From: an uncultured Saprospiraceae bacterium
Lineage (GTDB): Bacteria > Bacteroidota > Bacteroidia > Chitinophagales > Saprospiraceae
DNA length: 18,030 bases
Reading direction: 5' to 3'
Assembly: GCA_937973565.1 (NCBI GenBank)
Contig: CALJKQ010000226.1
Coordinates: 1-18,030 of the forward strand
Shown: positions 7,043 through 13,864 of the stretch, one piece after another
Position numbering within the stretch: position 1 is the stretch's first letter
How the letters are laid out: each line of letters begins with the position of its first letter
Made by a program: the position numbers and the translations under genes
The notes under the pieces: model-generated
Told to the model about the DNA's origin: nothing
The model's database searches: none
What the model saw: the letters and a program-made list of their open reading frames with translations, nothing else

Positions 7043-7992
7043 TACAAAGCTGATGCTATTTTGTAGGTAGTTTTGGCATCACCCATCGTATAGTAATGAA
7101 TACAGGGAACCCCATTTGCTTTCAATTCCCTGGACTGTTGGATGCACCATTCTTCGCCAATGGTTTTGATGTGTTTTTCATCGGCATTCATCATTTCTTT
7201 TACCAACGCTTCCGGCATATTGATAAAAAATTTGCGTGGAATGGAGTTGAGCTGGTATTTGCGGGTAATGGGTTTTAAGCCCGGAACAATAGGAACCGTA
7301 ATGCCTGCAGCTCTGCAAGCATCAACGTATTTGAAAAAATTGTTGTTGTCAAAAAACATTTGGGTTACTATGTAGCTGGCCCCTGCTTTTACTTTTTCCA
7401 GGGTAAACTGGATGTCCATGTCGAGATTCGGTGATTCGAAATGCTTTTCAGGATAGCCGGCAATACCAATGCAAAAATCAGTACTGGAAGCCTTTTCGAT
7501 GTTGGAATCCAGGTAAACTCCATGGTTCATGTTATTGATTTGCTTAACCAAATCCAATGCATATTTGTGCCCATCGGGTTCAGGTATGAATTTGTCTTCA
7601 AATTGCCTTGCATCTCCTCTCAAAGCCAACACATTGTTGATGCCCAAAAAATTGAGATCAATCAGAGCATTCTCGGTTTCTTCAACTGAAAAGCCACCAC
7701 AGATCAGGTGAGGAACCGCGTCTACCCCATACCTATGCATAATGGAAGCACAAATACCAACCGTGCCGGGGCGCTTGCGAATCGCTATTTTTTCGTAGTA
7801 ACCGCTTTCCCTTTTATTGTAAATATATTCCTCCCGGTGGTAAGTGACGTCAATAAAAGGCGGCTTAAACTCCATTAAGGGGTCCAGGCTATCAAAGATA
7901 TCCTGCATGCTTCCTCCCTTCAGGGGAGGCAACACTTCAAAAGATATATGGGTTTGGCCCGGAGATTTTTCGAAATAATCTGTAACCTTCAT
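7042..7992 (-). CDS. metF: Methylenetetrahydrofolate reductase
   Basis: MetF reduces 5,10-methylene-THF to 5-methyl-THF with FAD, feeding methionine synthesis. From the Met at 7992 it has 316 residues, within the family range. HISFEVLPP contains the catalytic Glu (E19), LRGD at 124-127 the FAD-contacting Asp, TQMFFD at 210-215 the folate/flavin contact, and VPGLKPIT the C-terminal family motif. An upstream in-frame ATG at 8037 would add 15 residues, but a perfect TAnnTTTG element lies between the two, so the shorter form is preferred. It lies downstream of the DUF4294 gene (76 nt) and overlaps the phosphodiesterase start. No SAM riboswitch fits in the short leader. Confidence 0.95.
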   Translation of the reverse strand: MKVTDYFEKSPGQTHISFEVLPPLKGGSMQDIFDSLDPLMEFKPPFIDVTYHREEYIYNKRESGYYEKIAIRKRPGTVGICASIMHRYGVDAVPHLICGGFSVEETENALIDLNFLGINNVLALRGDARQFEDKFIPEPDGHKYALDLVKQINNMNHGVYLDSNIEKASSTDFCIGIAGYPEKHFESPNLDMDIQFTLEKVKAGASYIVTQMFFDNNNFFKYVDACRAAGITVPIVPGLKPITRKYQLNSIPRKFFINMPEALVKEMMNADEKHIKTIGEEWCIQQSRELKANGVPCIHYYTMGDAKTTYKIASAL

Positions 7993-8012
7993 AAATTTTG
8001 TTTCTCTTGGCG

Positions 8013-8020
8013 CAAAGATA
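8013..8020 (-). promoter_or_regulatory. -7 promoter element of metF
   Basis: Minus-strand TATCTTTG matches TAnnTTTG exactly and ends 20 nt before the proposed metF ATG. No -33 TTTG is visible at the right spacing. If active, it gives metF plus phosphodiesterase a promoter of their own inside the longer minus-strand gene run. Confidence 0.45.
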
Positions 8021-8068
8021 GGTAATCTATCCACCATTTACGGACGTGAAAATCACTTTGTCGCAACC

Positions 8069-8749
8069 TTATTTTTTCCTTAGCTCAGAAAGATTATAAT
8101 ATTTCAGGCTGCTTTCGTTCTCAATCCTGTAGGAAACATCGAAGTCGCTCAATACGGCATCCAGAATTGGGTAATCACCTTCATTATATCCTTCTTTAAG
8201 GTCGTAGCTATACAATTTACTGAAATGATGCCAATAGAATGCCGTAAAGCCGCCCTTTACGCCTTTGATCAGATCGTACATGTTTTGATCGAGTTCTTTT
8301 TCAATCATCTTGATCATGATCTTTCCCTGTAATTTGGTCAAACCTTTGAGCGGCTCTTCAAATTCTGCAGTCAGCTGTTTATCCAGTTCTTTGAGTCTTT
8401 TTTTGCGCTCTTTCTTGGACAAGTGCTGCGAAGCATATTCTGTTTCTCTGAATATGCGAATGGCTTCCTTGGCGTATGGAAACACCGTAGCTGCATACCT
8501 TCTGAATTTTTGGTATTTTTTATACTCTTCGTCGTTGGCAAATTTTCTTAGCGATGTAACACTGATATCGTCAATATCCACCAGAATCATAGTATCTCCC
8601 TGCTCCGTGATGATGGCCGGGTATACGCGTCCATCTACGGTCACCTTGGTCTGCACATCCCCCTTGCCATTGGACGGCAAAGTGTCTTTCACCTGTGCAT
8701 GGGATAGGAAGCACATGAGGGTAAACACAAGGGCAAGAAAAATTTTCAT
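8069..8749 (-). CDS. DUF4294 family exported protein
   Basis: A 226-residue protein from the Met at 8749. The signal peptide MKIFLALVFTLMCFLSHAQ has an A-Q cleavage site typical of Bacteroidota. The body has the pattern I associate with DUF4294: an N-terminal beta segment (VDGRVYPAIITEQGDTMILVDIDD), then a highly charged helical region with KKERKKRLKELDKQL and GYNEGDYPILDAVL near the C-terminus. Function is unknown; it is largely restricted to this phylum. An upstream ATG at 8785 would add 12 residues in front of the signal peptide and is less likely. It lies 54 nt after ftsH and 76 nt before metF. Assignment to the DUF is from memory of the family pattern. Confidence 0.8.
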   Translation of the reverse strand: MKIFLALVFTLMCFLSHAQVKDTLPSNGKGDVQTKVTVDGRVYPAIITEQGDTMILVDIDDISVTSLRKFANDEEYKKYQKFRRYAATVFPYAKEAIRIFRETEYASQHLSKKERKKRLKELDKQLTAEFEEPLKGLTKLQGKIMIKMIEKELDQNMYDLIKGVKGGFTAFYWHHFSKLYSYDLKEGYNEGDYPILDAVLSDFDVSYRIENESSLKYYNLSELRKK

Positions 8750-8803
8750 CGATCTGTTTTCAGCTAAAACGAAAAAGTCTAGCAAAAGTTATATCTACAG
8801 CTC

Positions 8804-10786
8804 TTATGCGTGCTCATTGTTTTCAACCACATCGCTATTGATTTCTTCAACACCCTCTTTTTTGGGTTCAATGGCGTGTGCGTGTTCAAACTTTTCTTCT
8901 TCTGCAAAAGGTCGTTTACCTATCAATCTTTCAAGATCAGATTTGTGAAGAACTTCCTTTTCCAACAAAGTCTGCGCCAATAGATTGAGCTCATGTCGTT
9001 TTTCGGTGAGCAATTTTTTGGCTCTGTCGTACTGGCTTTCTATCAGGTTTCTCACCTCATCATCCATCAAACGAGCTGTTTCATCGGAGTAGGGTTTTTG
9101 ATAACTCTCGTTGGACAGTCCGTAGAAAGATACATTCCCTACTTTCTCGTTCATGCCAAACACAGAGATCATGCTGTATGCCATCTTGGTAACCTGATCC
9201 AGGTCATTTTGGGCTCCGGTAGAAATTTTATCAAAAACAATTCTTTCCGCTGCTCTTCCTCCCATGGTCATACACATCCTGTCGAGCAATTGCTCTGTCC
9301 TGGTGATGTATTCTTCCTTGGGCAGGTATTGGGCGAAGCCCAGAGTCCCTACACCCCTGGGTACAATGGTCACTTTTACCAGAGGGCTTGCGTATTCGAG
9401 GTACCAACCGCAGATAGCGTGACCGGCTTCATGGTACGCAATGATTTCTTTTTCCTTTGGAGCAATGAGTTTATTTTTCTTTTCCAAACCACCTATTACC
9501 CTATCCAAAGCAAAATTGAAATCATCCATCGATACGGCGGTCTTATTTCTTCTGGCCGCTACAAGCGCGGCTTCATTGCACACATTGGCAATCTCAGCTC
9601 CGGCAAAGCCTGGAGTCATTTCTGCAAGGGCATAGGATGTGACGTGGTCGTCAACTTTGATGCTTTTCAGATGCACCTTAAAAATGGCGTCTCTGCCTTT
9701 CAAATCAGGCCTGTCGATAGAAATTTGTCTGTCGAATCGACCCGGTCTCATCAAGGCTGAATCCAGTATATCAGGACGGTTGGTAGCTGCCATCAGAATT
9801 ACTCCTTTATCTGTGCTGAAACCATCCATTTCGACCAACAGTTGGTTGAGGGTATTTTCTCTTTCATCGTTACCTCCCTGCATGGCATTCCTGCCTCTGG
9901 CCCGACCTATAGCATCGATTTCGTCAATGAAAACAATACATGGCGCTTTATCGCGGGCCTGCTTAAACAAGTCTCTTACCCTGGATGCACCAACACCCAC
10001 AAACATCTCTACAAAGTCGGAACCTGAAATAGAGAAGAAAGGTACACCTGCTTCACCGGCTACCGCTTTCGCCAGCAAGGTTTTACCTGTTCCCGGAGGG
10101 CCTACCAGCAAAACACCTTTGGGAATCTTACCACCCAGTGCTGTATATTTTTTGGGATTTTTCAAAAAGTCCACCACTTCTACCACTTCTTCTTTGGCTT
10201 CATCAAGTCCTGCCACATCAGCGAAAGTGACATTTACTTTGGAATCTTTGGAATCAAATAGGGTAGCTTTTGATTTGCCTATGTTGAAAATCTGCCCCCC
10301 CGGTCCGCCCGGGCCCCCACTTACCCTTCGCATAATGAAGAGCCAAATGGCTATCAGAAAAACAAAGGGCAGTAAGTAACCCAGAATGGGTGTAAGCCAA
10401 TTGGTTCTTGTGATGTATTTGGGATCTATGGCAACGCCCTCTTTTTTGAGTTCTTCAATTTTGGCACCAAATCCTTCAATGGCGCCTATTTCAAAGGTAA
10501 AATGGGGTTGCTGATCAATAATCCTTGATTTCTTGAATTCAGGATATTTTTTCTCTAATACTTCCTTCTTTATAAAAACATTGACATTGTTTCTATTCAC
10601 TACTTCTACCTTTTCGATCTCTCCGCCTCTGGCCATTTCTTCAAATTTGCCCAGACTGATCACGGTGGTCTTTGTATTGACCATGACCGAAAGATTGATA
10701 GCAATGATCAACAGGATAAAAATTCCGTAAATCCAATATGAATTGAGGTTGAACTTTTTGGGTCCGTTGTTCTCGTTGTTCTCCAT
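8804..10786 (-). CDS. ftsH: ATP-dependent zinc metalloprotease FtsH
   Basis: A membrane-bound AAA+ protease that degrades misfolded membrane proteins and regulatory substrates. It has 660 residues: TM1 at about 18-36, a periplasmic domain to about 130, TM2 at about 132-151, a Gly/Pro-rich linker, then the AAA domain. Walker A GPPGTGKT is at 229-236, Walker B IVFIDEIDA at 284-292, the second region of homology (ATNRPDILD...RPGRFDR) at 334-353, and the pore motif MFVG at 261-264. The protease zinc site HEAGH is at 452-456, with D528 as the third ligand. All catalytic residues are present. The C-terminus is a charged tail typical of the phylum. It follows rsfS by 56 nt with no promoter element visible between them, so the two are probably cotranscribed. 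Confidence 0.98.
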   Translation of the reverse strand: MENNENNGPKKFNLNSYWIYGIFILLIIAINLSVMVNTKTTVISLGKFEEMARGGEIEKVEVVNRNNVNVFIKKEVLEKKYPEFKKSRIIDQQPHFTFEIGAIEGFGAKIEELKKEGVAIDPKYITRTNWLTPILGYLLPFVFLIAIWLFIMRRVSGGPGGPGGQIFNIGKSKATLFDSKDSKVNVTFADVAGLDEAKEEVVEVVDFLKNPKKYTALGGKIPKGVLLVGPPGTGKTLLAKAVAGEAGVPFFSISGSDFVEMFVGVGASRVRDLFKQARDKAPCIVFIDEIDAIGRARGRNAMQGGNDERENTLNQLLVEMDGFSTDKGVILMAATNRPDILDSALMRPGRFDRQISIDRPDLKGRDAIFKVHLKSIKVDDHVTSYALAEMTPGFAGAEIANVCNEAALVAARRNKTAVSMDDFNFALDRVIGGLEKKNKLIAPKEKEIIAYHEAGHAICGWYLEYASPLVKVTIVPRGVGTLGFAQYLPKEEYITRTEQLLDRMCMTMGGRAAERIVFDKISTGAQNDLDQVTKMAYSMISVFGMNEKVGNVSFYGLSNESYQKPYSDETARLMDDEVRNLIESQYDRAKKLLTEKRHELNLLAQTLLEKEVLHKSDLERLIGKRPFAEEEKFEHAHAIEPKKEGVEEINSDVVENNEHA

Positions 10787-10842
10787 CTAATCTTTAATCT
10801 GATTTTATTTACTTATAAACCGAATTCAGCTTAAGAAGTTCT

Positions 10843-11232
10843 TTAAACATCTTTATAGCTGGTCACTTCGGCATCACTCCAGAGATCTTCCAGGTCGTAA
10901 TATTCTCTGGTTTCCGGATAAAATACATGCACTACTGTGTTAAAAAAGTCTACCAATACCCATTTTGCTCCTAAAAGCCCTTCAACATGGATGGATTTTA
11001 AGGCTAGTTCCTCCCTGCATCTCTTTTCGATGTTGAGGCTGATGGCTTTGATCTGGGTCGTAGAATCTCCTTCACAAATAATAAAAAAGTCTGCCGGGGC
11101 ATCATCGATGTGCCTCAAATCCAGTTTTACGATGTTTTTGCCTTTGATGTCCTGAATAGCGTCAATGATCAGGTTGTTGAGGGTTTGATCTTCTGCCCGT
11201 AGTTTTACGGCTGCCGTTTGTCTTTTACTCAA
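10843..11232 (-). CDS. rsfS: Ribosomal silencing factor RsfS
   Basis: RsfS binds ribosomal protein uL14 (L14) and blocks subunit joining during starvation. Conserved blocks are KGKNIVKLDLRHIDDAPADFF, ICEGDSTTQIKAI, HVEGLLGAKWVLVDF and VVHVFYPETREYYDLEDLWSDA, so identity is secure. The start is not: there is no in-frame ATG between the divergent birA gene and the conserved core. The options are TTG at 11232 (129 residues, normal family length), or ATG at 11289/11295, which overlap the birA coding start. A TAAATTTG element at 11265-11272 would put transcription start downstream of those ATGs and so favours TTG. The TTG sits in an A10 run (T10 on this strand), where a sequencing indel could also hide the real start. 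Confidence 0.9.
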   Translation of the reverse strand: MSKRQTAAVKLRAEDQTLNNLIIDAIQDIKGKNIVKLDLRHIDDAPADFFIICEGDSTTQIKAISLNIEKRCREELALKSIHVEGLLGAKWVLVDFFNTVVHVFYPETREYYDLEDLWSDAEVTSYKDV

Positions 11233-11264
11233 AAAAAAAATTTTTGTCTTTATGAAAACTGTTT

Positions 11265-11272
11265 CAAATTTA
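11265..11272 (-). promoter_or_regulatory. Possible -7 element for rsfS-ftsH
   Basis: Minus-strand TAAATTTG matches TAnnTTTG. It lies in the 44-nt spacer between rsfS and birA, 33 nt before the proposed TTG start. No -33 partner is seen, and chance matches are possible in such AT-rich sequence. Confidence 0.35.
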
Positions 11273-11276
11273 CGAA

Positions 11277-12041
11277 ATGTTGACTTCATATACATCTTTT
11301 GGTAAAAATCATCTTCATTTCGAGGAGATTGATTCAACCAATACTTTCGCTCAAAATCTATTATCAAAAAGCAGTCCAATGGACGGGACTGTCATTTCTG
11401 CAGCATTTCAGCACCATGGCAAAGGACAATTTGGCAGAAAGTGGCTGTCAAACCCCGGAGAAAACTTAAGTTTCTCCATTATCCTCTATCCCGAATTTCT
11501 GGCTGTCAACAAGCAGTTTTACCTCAGCATGGTGGTGGCACTATCTATTTGTGAAGCCGTTGATCAGCTTACAGGCTTGAATACCACCATCAAATGGCCC
11601 AACGATATCTACTACCAAAAACAAAAATTAGGGGGCATTTTGATTGTCAACCAAATGATGGGCATGAAGTGGACAGGTTGTGTAGTAGGTATTGGATTGA
11701 ATGTAAATCAGATAATATTCGACCCTGAATTGCCCAATCCGTGCTCATTGCGGATGGCCACCCAAAAGTTATTTTCACTGGAAGAGGTATTATCAGCCGT
11801 TCTTATGCAACTTGAACACAATTATAACCAATTGCTTCGGTCGGCTGCGTGGGAAGATATTCACAACAAGTACCATCAAAAATTATTGGGCTGGCAGCAG
11901 GAAGTTGAATATCAGACAGAAGACAACGAAGAAATGTGTTCGGGTCGATTGATGGGTGTTGATGACACGGGCAGAATACTGCTGGAAAAAAATGGAATTA
12001 CCACCCGTTTTGCCAACGGTGAAATTCGCTTGAGGTATTGA
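11277..12041 (+). CDS. birA: Biotin--protein ligase BirA (no HTH domain)
   Basis: Activates biotin as biotinyl-AMP and attaches it to the biotin carrier protein, chiefly of acetyl-CoA carboxylase. It has 254 residues with no N-terminal helix-turn-helix, so this is the monofunctional class II-like type without repressor activity. EEIDSTNTFA (16-25) and HHGKGQFGRKW (46-56) form the biotinyl-AMP loop, KWPND is at 106-110, and KLGGILI with catalytic Lys117 follows. The C-terminal SH3-like cap ends GEIRLRY. It is divergent from rsfS-ftsH, an arrangement I recall as common in Bacteroidota. It ends 4 nt before a strong bidirectional terminator shared with acpP. Confidence 0.95.
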   Translation: MLTSYTSFGKNHLHFEEIDSTNTFAQNLLSKSSPMDGTVISAAFQHHGKGQFGRKWLSNPGENLSFSIILYPEFLAVNKQFYLSMVVALSICEAVDQLTGLNTTIKWPNDIYYQKQKLGGILIVNQMMGMKWTGCVVGIGLNVNQIIFDPELPNPCSLRMATQKLFSLEEVLSAVLMQLEHNYNQLLRSAAWEDIHNKYHQKLLGWQQEVEYQTEDNEEMCSGRLMGVDDTGRILLEKNGITTRFANGEIRLRY

Positions 12042-12044
12042 AAT

Positions 12045-12080
12045 AAAAAAACCGCACTTTCTGGAAAGCGCGGTTTTTTT
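12045..12080. terminator. Bidirectional rho-independent terminator between birA and acpP
   Basis: The core CCGCACTTT-CTGG-AAAGCGCGG forms a 9-position stem with one internal A/C mismatch on the plus strand. On the minus strand the same position is a G/U wobble pair, so the hairpin is slightly better for acpP. A-tract and T-tract arms of seven bases flank it, extending the stem and serving as U-run in both directions. It lies between the birA stop (12041) and the acpP stop (12099). Confidence 0.92.
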
Positions 12081-12098
12081 ATAGATATTCTTACCGAA

Positions 12099-12335
12099 TT
12101 AGGCTTTCTGAGATTCTACGTAAGAGATGGCTTGGCCAACTGTTTGAATCTTTTCAGCTTCTTCGTCTGGAATGGATATGTCAAATTCTTTTTCAAATTC
12201 CATGATCAACTCAACTGTATCCAGTGAGTCAGCTCCCAGGTCATTGGTAAAACTTGCTTCAGGCGTTACTTCAGATTCATCAACACCCAAACGGTCAATA
12301 ATGATCTTTTTTACTTTTTCTGCAATGTCAGACAT
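12099..12335 (-). CDS. acpP: Acyl carrier protein
   Basis: A 78-residue acidic acyl carrier protein that holds growing fatty acids on 4'-phosphopantetheine. The attachment site DSL is intact in GADSLDTVELIMEFEKEF, with Ser37. Overall length and the IPDEEAEKIQTVGQAISYV C-terminal helix are standard for the type II fatty-acid synthase carrier. It stands alone: fabF, usually beside acpP, is not downstream, since the gene runs into the terminator shared with birA. The upstream region contains a likely promoter 72 nt away, leaving a leader of about 66 nt, unusually long compared with other genes in this window. Confidence 0.97.
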   Translation of the reverse strand: MSDIAEKVKKIIIDRLGVDESEVTPEASFTNDLGADSLDTVELIMEFEKEFDISIPDEEAEKIQTVGQAISYVESQKA

Positions 12336-12407
12336 TCTAATTTGTTTTTTTGATTTAATAAAATTGTTCCAAAAGGGTGCTTTTTAACCTCCTTCCGAAT
12401 AATAATG

Positions 12408-12438
12408 CAAAGTAAGCACTAAGAAAATTCCTACACAA
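12408..12438 (-). promoter_or_regulatory. acpP promoter
   Basis: On the minus strand a TTG (12438-12436) is followed after exactly 20 nt by TTACTTTG (12415-12408), a 7 of 8 match to TAnnTTTG. Spacing is right for the Bacteroidota primary sigma factor. This is the best two-part promoter in the window. Confidence 0.55.
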
Positions 12439-12583
12439 GCTATTTTACGAGAATTTTAACATTAGAGAAAAATATAATACAAGTTATATCATTGATATAT
12501 AGTTTATTATATATTCAAAAGTATGCACCAATCAAAATCTTATCCCCGGGTTAAATTGTTGACCCCCAAAGCATCAGATCAGC

Positions 12584-12598
12584 AGACCTAAAAGGTCT
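12584..12598. promoter_or_regulatory. Palindrome upstream of hmgA, candidate operator
   Basis: AGACCT-AAA-AGGTCT is a perfect 6-bp inverted repeat, 65 nt upstream of the possible hmgA -7 element. A half-site AGACC followed by AAAA recurs at 12626-12634. This could bind a regulator of tyrosine catabolism; no regulator gene is present to support the link. Confidence 0.35.
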
Positions 12599-12662
12599 TA
12601 AAAATTAGCAGAATTTTCCGGTTCAAGACCAAAATCATTCCACCTGTCTTGGCTATTTATCT

Positions 12663-12670
12663 TAATTTTA
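12663..12670 (+). promoter_or_regulatory. Possible -7 element of hmgA-hpd
   Basis: TAATTTTA matches 7 of 8 positions of TAnnTTTG and ends 21 nt before the hmgA ATG, the same distance seen for paaA, metF and the lipoprotein gene. No -33 element is found at the right spacing. Confidence 0.35.
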
Positions 12671-12691
12671 GGCTGAAATTTTTCTACGATT

Positions 12692-13846
12692 ATGCATTAT
12701 TACAGCCTGGGTGTATTGCCCAAGAAGAGGCATACACAATTCCGTAAACAAGATGGTTCTCTTTTCAGTGAACAATTGTTCTCTACTGAGGGATTTAGCG
12801 ACAATTATTCTTTGTTGTACCACAACCAACCTCCAACACAAATTATACAGATTGCAGATCCCATGGACGTAAGTCCCAATGTGGTATTAAATAAGCAACT
12901 ATCACACAGAAGCCTCAAAGGCTTTGAAATTGCACCCACCAAAGACTACTTGGAAAGTCGCAAACCGGTATTGGTCAATAACGATTGCAAAATCATCCTT
13001 TCGGCTCCTACTGAAAGTACTACACAGTACTTTTATAAAAATGCCGATGCGGATGAAATCATCTTCATCCATGAAGGTCATGGTACCCTAAAGACTATGT
13101 ACGGCAATCTGTCTTTTGAATATGGTGATTATCTGGTGGTGCCAAGAGGAACTATCTATCAGCTGGAATTTGCCACCACTCAAAATCGACTCTTCATTGT
13201 AGAATCGGTAAGTGCCGTGATTACTCCCAAAAGATATCGCAATGAATTTGGTCAGTTGATGGAGCATTCACCTTTTTGTGAGCGCGACATACGCAAGCCT
13301 TCTGAACTCAATCCGGTAGATGAAAAGGGCGACTTCCTGCTTTACATCAAAAAACAGGATCAATTGTATCCCTACCATTACAAATCGCACCCCTTTGATG
13401 TAGTGGGCTGGGATGGTTATGTATATCCTTATGCATTTTCGATCCACGATTTTGAGCCCATAACGGGTCGGGTACATCAGCCACCCCCTGTTCACCAGAC
13501 TTTCCAGACTAGGGGTTTTGTGGTATGTTCTTTTGTACCGCGTCTCTATGATTATCACCCTTTGGCAATTCCGGCTCCGTACAACCACAGCAATATCGAC
13601 AGCGATGAAGTATTGTATTATGTGGACGGAGATTTTATGAGTCGAAAAAGTGTTGAAAAAGGTCAAATCACCTTACACCCCGGCGGCATTCCGCACGGAC
13701 CCCACCCGGGTACGGTTGAAAAAAGCATTGGTGCCAAAGAAACCAAAGAATTGGCGGTAATGGTTGATACCTTTAAGCCCTTGTCGCTGACCGATCATGC
13801 ACTGCAAATCGAAGATAAAAATTATCCCTATTCATGGGTTCATTAA
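12692..13846 (+). CDS. hmgA: Homogentisate 1,2-dioxygenase
   Basis: Opens the ring of homogentisate with Fe(II) and O2 to give maleylacetoacetate, the ring-cleavage step of tyrosine degradation. It has 384 residues, shorter than the roughly 430-450 of animal and proteobacterial enzymes but complete at both ends. The signature GWDGYVYPYAFSIHDF runs from 239, then HQPPPVHQTFQT (262-273) with catalytic His candidates. Iron ligands by alignment are H299 (YNHSNID), E306 (DSDEVLYY) and H335 (GGIPHGPHPG). HPGGIPHGPHPG is near diagnostic. It is followed 18 nt later by hpd, so the two consecutive steps are cotranscribed. Maleylacetoacetate isomerase and fumarylacetoacetase are not in the window. Confidence 0.96.
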   Translation: MHYYSLGVLPKKRHTQFRKQDGSLFSEQLFSTEGFSDNYSLLYHNQPPTQIIQIADPMDVSPNVVLNKQLSHRSLKGFEIAPTKDYLESRKPVLVNNDCKIILSAPTESTTQYFYKNADADEIIFIHEGHGTLKTMYGNLSFEYGDYLVVPRGTIYQLEFATTQNRLFIVESVSAVITPKRYRNEFGQLMEHSPFCERDIRKPSELNPVDEKGDFLLYIKKQDQLYPYHYKSHPFDVVGWDGYVYPYAFSIHDFEPITGRVHQPPPVHQTFQTRGFVVCSFVPRLYDYHPLAIPAPYNHSNIDSDEVLYYVDGDFMSRKSVEKGQITLHPGGIPHGPHPGTVEKSIGAKETKELAVMVDTFKPLSLTDHALQIEDKNYPYSWVH

Positions 13847-13864
13847 TGCAACAACTATAATTCA

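Larger units (their letters stand above)
12336..12691. other. Divergent acpP / hmgA intergenic region
   Basis: 356 nt without a credible gene, AT-rich in the middle. It contains the acpP promoter, an AGGAGG in the acpP leader (minus strand, 12388-12393), an AT-only palindrome TATATCA-T-TGATATA at 12485-12499, an AGACCT-AAA-AGGTCT palindrome at 12584-12598, a partial second copy of the left half (AGACCAAAA) at 12626-12634, and a near-consensus -7 element before hmgA. No tRNA or known riboswitch is recognisable. Confidence 0.7.

Noticed and set aside
7993..8068. SAM riboswitch upstream of metF
   Set aside because: Only 76 nt separate metF from the upstream gene, and a -7 element leaves a leader of about 14 nt; no conserved aptamer motif is visible.
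8993..10379. Long plus-strand open frames opposite ftsH
   Set aside because: They are shadows of ftsH codons; the minus-strand product has every FtsH motif.
11230..11245. A10T5 run as a transcription terminator of birA or rsfS
   Set aside because: It lies at gene starts, not ends, and has no GC stem beside it.
12601..12640. GGTTCAAGACC resembling a tRNA T-loop
   Set aside because: Only two base pairs support the arm, and no acceptor, D or anticodon arm can be built around it.
13268..13666. Minus-strand 132-residue frame inside hmgA
   Set aside because: Antisense to the most conserved part of homogentisate dioxygenase.
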